NCBI GenBank assembly: GCA_958510825.1
Contig: OY294051.1
Coordinates: 33,976,393-34,040,392, forward strand
Reading direction: 5' to 3'
Length of the DNA: 64,000 nt
Source of the DNA: Brachypterus glaber
Taxonomy: Eukaryota; Arthropoda; Insecta; Coleoptera; Kateretidae
In this document: in pieces, positions 34,801 through 44,418 of the stretch
How the letters are laid out: each line of letters opens with the position of its first letter
How positions within the stretch are numbered: position 1 is the stretch's first letter
Program-made: the position numbers and the translations under genes
The notes under the pieces: model-generated
Told to the model about the DNA's origin: nothing
Databases searched by the model: none
Seen by the model: the letters and a program-made list of their open reading frames with translations, nothing else

Positions 34801-37800
34801 TAATGTCGTCAGATTCTTGCTCAAGAATTGTCAAAGAATTGCTACAGATACTTTGTCAGGATTCTTGAACAAGTCAAGCAATAATGTAGCAAGCAAAATT
34901 GACAAGAAATTGAAAAGCGATCTCTATCATGATCTAATCGTACTTTTTAGTGTAGGTCAAGATTCTTTACCAAGAATCTTGACAAATTGCTTGTCAAATT
35001 GCTTGCTACGGACTTCATGAATAACTTGACAAAGTATTGCCCAAGTCTGGATACAGAAACTTGATTAATTATCTTGCTCAAAAATTGTCCAGTTCTTTAC
35101 AAAAAGCTTTGTCAAGTACTCTGGTCAAGAAACTTGTGCAAGATAAATGTTACTAGGGAATTCGTAATTTCTTATAAAGAAATTCAACAAATTCTTGTAA
35201 ATTTACCAGACGGATAAAGCATCTGTTAATCTTAAAGTTGCTATCAACTATAATACAATTATTCATAACTACATCAATTACATATTAACCACTCTAAAAA
35301 TAACCTATTTTAGGCATGCGCGCGATAACCACCAATGAAATACTAGATAAGTGACATCAGGCGGGCGCTTCTCGTTATCTTATTCGATTGGAATCGAGCG
35401 CATGCGGAAACATAGTTATTTATGGTACTAGTGGGTAAAGTAAGATATTGCCCATGAGAAAATTAACCTGAGAGGCGTCAGCCAAGCAGGTTAATTTTCG
35501 AGAGGGAAATATTGGTTTACCCATGAGTGCCATACAAGGTTTTATCCAATAAATAGCTTAGGAATTCATATTTTTATTAAAAATTTTAATGACATTTACA
35601 AGAAAATAATTTGACAAGTGACAGTTGAGTGGGTAAAATAAATAATTATCCACTCAATAAAGTAAAAGCCACGCGGGGGTTATTATTGAGTTTATCTATT
35701 TAAAACAAAGCTGGTAATTGTCTTATTATCTGTATGTATTGGATAAAACTTATTTACCCGTAATCTTTATTCTTAGCTTTACCAGATTACTATAATTTAG
35801 TAAAATAAAAATTATGAAGGATTTGTTAGATTGCAGAATGTGACACTGTCTTTTATTATTTTTTATTACCTCTTTCGCTGGCATCGTCCACCAAGATTAT
35901 TTCCTTGACTAATTCTTTGGGAGATCTATTGATGACACTCCAAACTGTTCTGAGTAATGTCGACCAAGCTTCATTATGAAAAACTATGATGATACTTGTT
36001 TGTGGGTAAGTCTTGTAGTCTTTAAAATTTGTGAAACATCTAAAAAATAACTAAAATAGTTTAAGACATAAAATCGTGTATAATTTGTACAAAAATAATT
36101 ACAGTAAAAAGCTACATTGTACTACGAGCAATCTATAACAGTGTAGATTTTGCGATTATGATAAAGAAACTGCATCCCACATTGTGGGACAATGTCCTGT
36201 CTTCTCACAGAAAATACTGATTTTTAGGTTCACCATCAGTGCAACCTAACGATATAGTCGATCTTTTATTGGGGCAGATTATCACCTTTTTAGATGCCTG
36301 CCCCATGGAATATCATCCTAATCAAATGATGTGTCATCCTAGATGACTGCGGCATGCACAATTGATCTTAGGTCTGAGTGCCGTGGCTATTACTTATAAT
36401 TATAACACCGCTTCTGATGAATCTATACCGGTGTAACTATGAAGTATAATTATTATTTATTTTTCTAATATAAATATATTATTTAAATAAAAATTAATTA
36501 TTTTATGGAAAAAAAAACATAAATTTACCAACTTTTTTCGTCTAAAATCCGGCAAACTCCTGTTTAGAGGTATCCTATCACTAGCTAGAAGATTAAAGCG
36601 ATTTATTTGAAAAAGCTGTTGCATTTCCAACAAATCCTTGGGTTCTACTACCACAGGGTTGCCATTTTTACCAGCGAATGGTTTGGGATTAAAATGGTTA
36701 GTGTTGATCATGTCGTATGTTGCGTTTGGAATTTTGTGAACTGGGTTGCCTATGTAATGGCCAACCACTACTTTGATTCCATGTTTGTCAATGTATTCTT
36801 CCTGGTTGTTTTCCCTAAAAAATATTAAAGTAAGTAATAATTTTCTAGTAAATACACTGATTTATTTGGATATGGCCAATTAAATTATTTGATTGTGAGT
36901 AACAAATTTTATTTGAGTCAACTAAATATTTAGTGCATGTTAACAAATATTTTAATTTCAAAATGATTTATTAATGGGAACAAAATAGTTTATTTGACAG
37001 AAATAAAATTTATTTGTCACAACAAATAATTTAATTGACCATATCCAACCAAATATTTAGTTGACACAAATAAACTGTTTTATCAGTGTACAAGTTAATA
37101 TTATTCTATATAGAATTTAAATGAAAAAGTAAATATTCAGTGAGATATTTTTTATTTTCGTTTTGTGAAAAACAAAAAACGTGACATCGGACGAACGGAC
37201 AGTCAGAAAGACAGACAGATAGATGGATATATAAAAAAAATGTTTCTTATTTTTTTCATGAAACAAAATTGTATCTAAGAATTTTTTGTCTAGGACGATT
37301 TTTGAACATTTTGAAAAATACGAAACTACCGTATATTACTATTCTAGCGCAGGCGCTGTGAATAGTATAATAATATTAAAATGTTTAATTTTTGTATTTC
37401 ACTTATTATACCAAGATACGTAGTCGTAGCCATGGAAAGAAATTGGAAGGGAAATACCCTTATACTGACTTTCGAACCAGTTTCTAGGGAGTGTCCGTTT
37501 CACTTATCGCCTTCGACAAATTTCAATTATTAATTAACTGAAAAAGGCAAATCGGCGCCAGTGAGAATCGAACTCACGATAGTAGACTTGCTATGCATAC
37601 GCGCTAGCCACTACGCTATGCCTCCCATAAGTGATAAACAAGTAATACCAACTGTACTTTTCTAGTCCGCAATGAATACAAGAATATTTCTGTAGCTGTG
37701 AATTTTCCTCTAGACACTTTACTTGTTGGGTAGCGACCACCCTTTTCTTTTCCTCTCTACTACAACATGGCATAAAGGAACTCTAATTTATAATTTTATT

Positions 37801-38088
37801 TTCTACTATTTATGTACTCCCTGCTGAAAATGACGGGTCTGCGCGGGTATAAATGGTGCATAAACCGGACTTGAGCGAATGAAATTGAACCGCCCAAGTC
37901 CGGTTTGTGCACCATTTAAACCCGCGCAGACCCGTCATTTTCAATAGGGCTTACCTAAAAATATGGTTTGGATGTATGTCATCTTTCTTCCTTTCAATTT
38001 TTCTCCATATCACAAGAAATATTATAAAAATGCAAAATAATATCACAGGCAAGATTCGTTTACATTTTCTTAGAGGGGCAGCTACCAT
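30206..38088 (-). CDS. Polypeptide N-acetylgalactosaminyltransferase (pgant), complete, 8 exons
   Basis: Transfers GalNAc from UDP-GalNAc to Ser/Thr in the Golgi (mucin-type O-glycosylation). Minus-strand exons: 38088-37955, 36814-36533, 36039-35870, 34648-34330, 33680-33504, 32335-31998, 30754-30504, 30346-30206; phases agree and give 603 aa. Residues about 12-29 ([16 protein letters not shown]) are a type II membrane anchor after a basic N-terminus. Catalytic GT-A domain: [13 protein letters not shown] (159-171), DAH metal motif (D244-H246), WGGEN (351-355), and VGHIFRK with the metal-binding His379. A ricin-type lectin domain covers about 466-603, with CLD (569-571) and QKW (593-595) blocks. 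Length is normal for the family. The exon 2 donor is non-consensus (GTTGGT at 36532); it keeps the family spacing DFRRKKC. The introns are full of mobile elements. The family is certain; the particular paralog is not. Confidence 0.95.
30793..31485. mobile_element. TA-flanked MITE in pgant intron 6
   Basis: Ends CAGAGCGGTCCAAAAGTC and GACTTTTGGACCGCACTG are inverted, with TA outside (30791-30792, 31486-31487). Arms of about 240 bp include poly-C/poly-G tracts. It begins 39 bases upstream of the exon 7 boundary. Confidence 0.82.
31640..31848. repeat. Small hairpin and (AT)n in pgant intron 6
   Basis: AAATGAAGTGGCATTA and TAATGCCACTTTATTT are inverted at about 31653 and 31690; the same phrase appears at 25028. 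A pure (AT)n run of about 30 bases follows at 31816-31847. Confidence 0.55.
32336..33503. other. pgant intron 5, no recognised element
   Basis: AT-rich intron. The phrase GTCCGTCATCA recurs near 33018, 33206 and 33407, but no clear element boundaries were found. Confidence 0.45.
33761..34138. mobile_element. Copy of the 3462-type AT-rich MITE in pgant intron 4
   Basis: Shares AAATTTACGAGATTT, ACATGTAAAATCT and the end ATATTTATTTTTTACA with 3462-3952. Its left terminus is eroded. Confidence 0.65.
34712..35158. mobile_element. CCCT...AGGG element in pgant intron 3
   Basis: Ends CCCTAGTAACA and TGTTACTAGGG are exact inverted repeats, flanked by AA on each side (34710-34711, 35159-35160). The interior is a mesh of CAAGAATTGTCAA-like repeats in both orientations. 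It lies 63 bases upstream of the exon 4 acceptor. Confidence 0.82.
35415..35750. repeat. Dispersed repeat, copy B (pgant intron 3)
   Basis: Near-identical to 1961-2346 but without the 45-base insertion. Confidence 0.75.
36142..36345 (+). pseudogene. C-terminal relic of a jockey/R1-type retrotransposon
   Basis: Reads [21 protein letters not shown], the CCHC block near the C-terminus of many non-LTR polyproteins. After one frame shift it continues as [19 protein letters not shown], the F-L-G...P.D family tail. It lies in pgant intron 2, antisense to the gene. Confidence 0.72.
36855..37088. mobile_element. CACTGATAAAA MITE, copy 2 (pgant intron 1)
   Basis: Starts CACTGATTTATTTGG, ends TTTTATCAGTG, TA on both sides. 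It lies 40 bases from the exon 2 boundary. Confidence 0.82.
37459..37628 (-). mobile_element. tRNA-derived SINE, copy 3 (pgant intron 1)
   Basis: The minus-strand head GGGAGGCATAGCGTAGTGG ... GTGAGTTCGATTCTCACTGG is the best preserved of the family; the tail is truncated. A tRNA gene is unlikely because the stem ends do not pair and SINE body follows. Confidence 0.75.
37819..37949. mobile_element. CCCT...AGGG hairpin element beside pgant exon 1
   Basis: Ends CCCTGCTGAAAATGACGGG and CCCGTCATTTTCAATAGGG; arms of about 60 bp are nearly perfect, GC-rich, and include GTCTGCGCGGGTATAAATGG. Flanked by CT (37817-37818, 37950-37951). Its right edge supplies base +6 of the exon 1 splice donor. Confidence 0.88.
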
Positions 38089-38197
38089 ATTATTTTTCCT
38101 GAAAAAAAAAACAAAAACATTTTATTTGTAAAATAATAAAATTGTCATAAAACTCATAATAAATGTTTACATTTTGATTTGTATAGACCATTTATGT

Positions 38198-39078
38198 AAA
38201 GGCGCCTCTTCACGGAGAAATTTATACGCAAGTTTGGTGCTATGCAAGTTTGCTGCCAGATATAGCATGAGGACAATTACACATTCATTTGCCTTTCCAC
38301 GGAGCAAGTTATACGCAAGTTTGACACTATATATTGCAAGTTAAAAAATTCTGCCAACTAGACATTTGTTGACAAAAACATAACCTAGCATTTACTTTTT
38401 TAGTTAGACAGACCGGCCTATTATTAATAATAATAATTATTATTGACATCGACACTCCCATGCAACAAGGATGTAACTCAAGTTAGACCTATTTTGAGTT
38501 ATACTGATAGGTAAACGCCTTGAAAAAAGACACACATGTTGGTACTACTCAGATTTCTCCACAGGCCATTTTAACCAAAAGTTTAGCTAAAAACACTAAA
38601 GTAAAAAAATCTAATTTTGAATATTATCAAAAACAAACAATAAATAAACAATAAATACTTATAGAGTTAAATAGAGAATGTTATAAGCTTTCAAATGATG
38701 TATCACATGGCTTCCTTTTCCACTTCAGTCATTTCCCCACCCTTAAATAAGAAACAAAAATATTTTAAAAATTTAGCTGTCGTGAAAAATGACAATATAT
38801 GAGTTACGGCTTTGTTGCTTGGGGGTATCGACATGTCCAGTTGCTACTATATTAGTAAAAAGAAATCGATTTAGTAACTTTTTTCCAGGTTGGTACCAAG
38901 AAAATAACTATAAATCTTGCATGAAAATCGTCGAAAAATAGAACTTGTTCTAATAATTTGATGGATCGAAAATAGCATGAAATTTGCCTGAAGGCATGCG
39001 CAGTTACTGAATCATTCTTGCAACAAAATTGCATAGCACCAAAGCTGCGTACAAATTGCTCCGTGAAAAGGCTCCTTT
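38198..39078. mobile_element. 881-bp TIR element 5' of pgant
   Basis: Ends AAAGGCGCCTCTTCACGGAG and CTCCGTGAAAAGGCTCCTTT are inverted. Arms of about 55 bp continue through GGTGCTATGCAA. It lies about 110 bases upstream of the pgant ATG, in the likely promoter or 5' UTR. Confidence 0.75.
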
Positions 39079-39219
39079 AATTAATAATGCATGAACTTGA
39101 TAACCCTATAATTTTCTAAATAATTATAATTATAATTATTAGCTTCCAAACTAAATCGATCGAAGAAGTCAAGAACTTCATAGTGTCTATATCCCCACAC
39201 ATTCAATTCTGCGGTAGCT

Positions 39220-39264
39220 ATGAGTGACAATATTTTTAAAGACGTACTTTGCTGTATCGATACG
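39220..39264 (+). CDS. Candidate first coding exon, unknown gene
   Basis: ATG at 39220 gives MSDNIFKDVLCCIDT, followed by the donor-like GTAAGC. It sits in a GC-richer island (39140-39430) that is open on both strands; without splicing the frame runs 68 codons to 39426. No family is recognised and no second exon was found. Confidence 0.2.
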
Positions 39265-39439
39265 GTAAGCAAGCATCGGTATTCTGCTATAGCAAGCGAT
39301 CGCGGCAGCCGCGACCCAGCCAGCTATAGACTGCTTATCAATGAGATTGGACTCGCTTTGGTTTACTACTACACAATACTTAGCGCTGGAATTGACAATG
39401 CCGATTTGACTGTAGCTTGCACATAATCTTAAATAAAAT

Positions 39440-40690
39440 CGTCACCTCTGCCCATCACTTAGAAGAACACTATGCTTTTAAATTTAGTTAACATTGAAAA
39501 TAAGCAATTTTTCAAAATTGTTATCTAATGATCAGCTTATATAAAAAAAAATAAAATAATAATAATAACCAAGCCGTGAAGATATGTAATGCTAAGCATT
39601 CCAGCATATATTATTCGCAGTAAATGTTATAGTGCATTTTCTCAAATACTTTAAAAAAAATTTAAAAATTTACATTTAAAAAAAGGTATTTTTTGAAAAA
39701 GGAAACATAAAAAAAATATTTTTCAAAAAAAAAACTTCAAAAAACTTTTTGCGAAAAAAAAAATATTTTGAAAAAAAAAATTAAAAAAAATCAACATTTT
39801 TATTTTTTTTTATTTTTTTGCGAAATGGGGGATTGTTTTCAAAAACAATAGGGATATTCCCCTCGTAGAACTTGATTTTTTCTGAAAATTTCAAGTCGAG
39901 TTATCGTTTTTCAAAAAAAAAAAAATCTTTCTTATTTTTTCATGAACGAATCCGATAATTCTTTGTCCAGGACGATTTTTGTATTTTAACTAAATCAGTT
40001 TTAGCGACCTCAAAAACCCCCTTCACCAATGTTCAGAAAAATATTGTTAAGATTTAAAAATTATTGCATATATTTTCACGTTCGTACAACTACTGCCACC
40101 TTTTAGAGTTAGCTGAAAATGTTATATTACAAAAGATGGGTATCTATTTGAATTGAGCAATAGCAATGTTGCCGAGATAGACAAACTTTCTCTTCTATAG
40201 GTAAATAAATGTCATTGGTCCTTCTGAAATTTTATCATTAAATGGAATTTCGCGAAAGGAGTCCTTCTTAATAGTATATTATTCAATGAGCTTATAATAA
40301 TTGCAATTAATCAACGAGGGTAAATTTTGGGACATGAGCCGAAAGGCGAGTGACCTAATCACCCGAATGATTAATAGATATTATACGCGAGTAGAACTCT
40401 ATACTTTATCCACGGTCGTTTTAAATTTTAAACGGTTTATTTTTACAGACCCGTGATTAATAGGCCACTGCCGTGAATAAAATATATAACGCACTTCGGT
40501 GGGAGTGGTTGTGTTTAGCGTTAAAATACCTTAAGCGGGAGGAGGGCGACTGATGTAGTGTTATGTATGTAACGCTCTTTATTATTCTTAAATAAATAAA
40601 AATAGTTTTTTTTTCTAACTTAACTATTTTTTTAGGGATGGAGGGGAGTTGGCTGCTAAAGTTACGTATTTATTATAGGGGGTAGAAAGT
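39440..40690. other. No gene seen; low-complexity and spacer
   Basis: A-rich low complexity at about 39640-39840 (AAAAAAATTT-type), then AT-rich spacer. TAATCACCCGAATGATTAATAG near 40358 and CCCGTGATTAATAGG near 40450 are loosely inverted and may mark a decayed element. Confidence 0.4.
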
Positions 40691-40698
40691 AAAGCGTT

Positions 40699-40848
40699 AA
40701 GGCCTATCCAGAAGCTTGCATAAGAACATAAAACATAAGAATGCAATGCCGTGATTGGCTTACAAGATACATGGCGGCACATCAAGCCAATCACGGTATC
40801 TCATTGTTATGTACTATGTTGTTATGCGAGCCTGTGGGTATGCCCTTA
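40699..40848. mobile_element. Hairpin MITE with GCCGTGATTGGCTT
   Basis: Inverted blocks GCCGTGATTGGCTT and AAGCCAATCACGG lie inside ends AAGGCCTATCCAGAAGC and GCCTGTGGGTATGCCCTT. A second copy is at 41070-41231, and a fragment is at 62610-62680 with the same ATTGGCTTACAAGA phrase. Confidence 0.6.
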
Positions 40849-41069
40849 CGGAGAGTTACACACCTATGTGGAGGAGGATCCAAAATAGAAAAATTTTGCT
40901 TTACCTTTTTATTTATTAAATACTATTTAAAGTATGACCCCAAAACGGTTAATCCTACATTATTACAAAAGTAACTCTATTATGTGTTTTTACCTAAAGA
41001 ATATATTCTATACTCTAATAATAACTGCAAAGGAGTTAAACAGAAAAAAGTTTAGGGCAAATAATTGAT

Positions 41070-41231
41070 AAGGCATCCGGTTTGGCAAGCTCTGGTTCTT
41101 AAGCTTCATCCAGAGGCTCACATAACCATAATAAATAACATACAACGATGCCGTGATTGGCTTGTGCCTTTTGCTCAAGCTCATATCTTTATGTTTATGG
41201 TTATGAGAGCCTGTGGATGGTGCCTTAAGGT
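41070..41231. mobile_element. Hairpin MITE, second copy
   Basis: Shares GATGCCGTGATTGGCTTG and the end GAGCCTGTGGATGG with the copy at 40699. The frames read here and at 40741 are by-products of the repeat. Confidence 0.55.
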
Positions 41232-41234
41232 CAC

Positions 41235-42140
41235 ATGTAAGACCTAGTTAATATCGCTTAAAAGGCTTATGATTCCTGTTCCAAATGTATTTAGACCTTT
41301 TTTTGGATATATGTTTATGAAAAGTATAAATCCAAGAATCTATTTTTAAAACCTCAATAAAAAAAACTTTAGTTTAGACCTGAAGATACCTATTTAATAA
41401 ACGAAACGTGGGCAAGTTTAAAGAAGTATTTTAATAATAAAAATAAATCATTAAAAAAAAAATAGAATCAAAACATCTCTTCAATATAAAGATATTGGTG
41501 CAATAAATCTGACAACGCTATTAACATTTAACATAGTAATCTCCATTATGTTACAAAACCTTAAGAAATTAGCGATAACGCTTTAAAAACTTTCCAATAT
41601 ATTTATAAAAATCTTTTTATCAAACCATAAAAAATCAAAAAATGTTATTTTTACACACCTACCTCATGTAGTACCGGTGTTGTCCATAATTATAATAAAA
41701 CACATCACTAAGAATATTTACGATAGTACTGCTAGACGACTCACATTCTACCTGTCTACAGCAAAGTTGTTTCTTACTATGCTATGACCATGAACCCGTC
41801 GTTACCACCACCCATGGTAGTACCATTTATGGTGCAATTATAATGGTACCATCCGTCTAGTGCCTACTGTATCGATAAGGATCTACCGAAGTATGGTATC
41901 GTCTGCTCTATATAATTTATTACTAGTTCTGGAAAGAATAGTAGTACCTTCTTTTTAATAGTACTCAACAATTAAAGGTCATAAATAAGATACAAAATTT
42001 TAAAGGTTCATTCTATGTCAAAAAATATGAAAAAAAGGTCCTATAAAGGTTGGTCCGAGAATGAGCCCTAAGGGAGCTACGAGCATCCTAAGGGTACATC
42101 TAAAAAGTAGTTTTTATTTAATATCTATGAAACCCCATGA
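41235..42140. other. No gene seen; decayed repeat fragments
   Basis: AT-rich. Near 42010-42090 a fragment of the 10.4/11.6-kb family appears (GGTTGGTCCGAGAATGAGCC). Nothing coding was recognised. Confidence 0.4.
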
Positions 42141-42173
42141 ACTACAGTAAATATTTTTTCGTACGACCTAGTG

Positions 42174-43285
42174 CCCTGATAACATACTTCATTCTAAGAA
42201 GGTTTTTTAATCGTTCCCTTGAAAAGGTTCTTAGCATAATGCTGTAAACATGCTAAGCATGTTCTTAAAAGGTGCACTGCTTTAGTAGCATAAGTGCTTC
42301 TACTCTAAACATTCTTAGCATGATTAGAGTATTTTGCTAAGAATCTTCCCAATACATATTCTAAAAATATTTTAATGGGAATACTTTTAGAATAATGCTA
42401 TAGTGCACATGCTAAGCATGATTAGAGTATTTTGCTAAGAATATTTCCAAATACATATTCTTAAAATATTCTAAAGGGAATGTTTTTAGAATAGTAATAT
42501 GGCGTCTATATTATTTTAATTTTATTAGGTTTGAATTACAAATATTCTTAAAATTGTTGTAAATAACATAAGTTTTACCCTTAAGTAGTAGAAATGGATG
42601 CATTTTCAGGCATAAAGTGATTATTATATAGTTTTAGACAAAAAAATAAAATTATTATTTTTTGAAATGATAATTATTTGCTATTTTTTTCTCTAAACAT
42701 TGGATTTTTGTGTGGCGCATTATTTTTATGTCTGGTAGAAAGTTTGCTTTCACAGTAAAACTGCATATCGCATATGAATCTTACCTGATGGATACTAAAT
42801 CTAAAGCTTTTTATTTACTTTAATTATTAGGTTTATCTTAAAGACGTAAAAATTTTCGCCATGTCCAAATTTATGATATCACTCCATAAAAAGGATCGAG
42901 TATTATAAAATATAATTGAAAGAAAGAGAAAAACTACATGTAGAAAAACGCCTACCTACTTTGTTTGCGCATGCGCAATATTCAATATTATTACTTAAAT
43001 GCATCAAATAAGAATATTTTAAGAAGCATGCTAAGAATATTCTTAAAAGTATATGTACCTACTTCTAAGAACATTCTTAGCTTGCTTCTTAAAACATTCT
43101 TATTTGATGCAGAGGCTTATAAGAAGGTTCTTAGGAGCTCCCAGCACGATTAAAACGGTATCCTTTGCATTTCTTTAATCGTTCTTAGAATATCCTGAGC
43201 AAAATAGACATGCTTCTAAGAAGCATGCTGTCCTTCCGGCTATTTATTTTAAGAATATTCTTAGAAGGTTTTTGTGCTATCAGGG
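42174..43285. mobile_element. CCCTGATA...TATCAGGG insertion, 1.1 kb
   Basis: Terminal CCCTGATA and TATCAGGG are inverted, flanked by TG (42172-42173, 43286-43287). The flanks match the uninterrupted repeat at 17933-18100, so the insertion is directly visible. The interior is built from repeats of CTAAGAATATTCTTAG and GCATGCTAAG type. The 62-codon frame at 42965 arises from these repeats. Confidence 0.85.
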
Positions 43286-43289
43286 TGTA

Positions 43290-44418
43290 CACGAAATAAA
43301 GAAAAATGCATGTTCACTATATATCCTCGTTAGGATATATTTCTATCGCACGAGTCCATAGAGAAAATTGCAATTAAAGCGGCAATTTCACGTTCTGAGC
43401 ATCCAAGATAGTAACTAAAAAATTCACCAATATAAATTTAAATATTGCAGGATTATTCTACATTAAAAACTGTGAAAAAAAGCTCTTATACATTTAGGTT
43501 CAAAAATCAGTTTTAAGAGTACTACAGCCTCTTAAAAAATAACACTTTTTAAGGGAACGTATTTCCCTTAAAATCGATTTGTCGATACTTGTGTATGGGA
43601 ATTTTTTTTCATATTTTCTAAATTTCAATTGTCTTGCCGTGTTGAAAATTTAATTGTAGCTTTTTTTAGTTCCTAGTTTGGATGCTCAAAACGTGAAATT
43701 TTCTCTTTAACTCAAATTTCCTCGAGAACGGTTGCCCCTATGGTGTTACATAGAGTACCTTTTTTTATGTAATTTTAATTAAAGAACTATATTTTATTGA
43801 CAAAATGTAAAAAAAATACGGATAAACAAGATGGGGCAAAAAGTGACATCGCCCCCCTATTTTGCACGTCCTTGATTAAAATAACCAAATAAAAATTTCA
43901 TAAAAGGAAATATAAACTTTAAATTTAAAATATGTAAATTACACAAAAAAAAATATCATCTGCAATGTTTTTTAAGGTTTTATTCGGTAAGGTGGGAATG
44001 GGGAACAATATTTTAAATGGCACCCTAGGTCCTGCGATAGTTCATTTTAAAGAGCTTAAATTTCTATATTTATTTGTGTAACTAGTATATTTTTAATATT
44101 ATTTTGGAAGAATTTTTTTCTTAAAAATTATTTAAATTTTTAATATTTTGTGCATGAATATTAAAATTTTTACATGAAAATGATAAATAATTAGTCTTAA
44201 CCTATTAATACACCACATATTAACTATTTGGACCTTTTTGTGCAAAATTTCCAAAATTATTTTTTTAAAAATACTGAAAACCATTAATTTTGAAGAAAAA
44301 AAAACTTTAAAAAATATTTAAAAATAAATAGAGAATTTTAAGCTGTTTTTCTGAAATTTCCTGTGTAATTTAAAAATATCAAAAATTAAAGTTTTTGCAA
44401 AAATTATTATTTTTTTTT
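43290..44418. other. No gene seen; decayed repeats
   Basis: Continues the 17.9-kb-type repeat, then fragments resembling 11.6-13.9 kb (GAACGGTTGCCCCTA near 43726), then AT-rich spacer. Confidence 0.4.

Noticed and set aside
36457..36532. C-terminal extension of the pgant exon 2 frame
   Set aside because: It is intron sequence; family alignment resumes in exon 3 at 36038.
40741..41247. Two plus-strand frames with CRDWL peptides
   Set aside because: Both come from the GCCGTGATTGGCTT hairpin MITE, copied at 62.6 kb.
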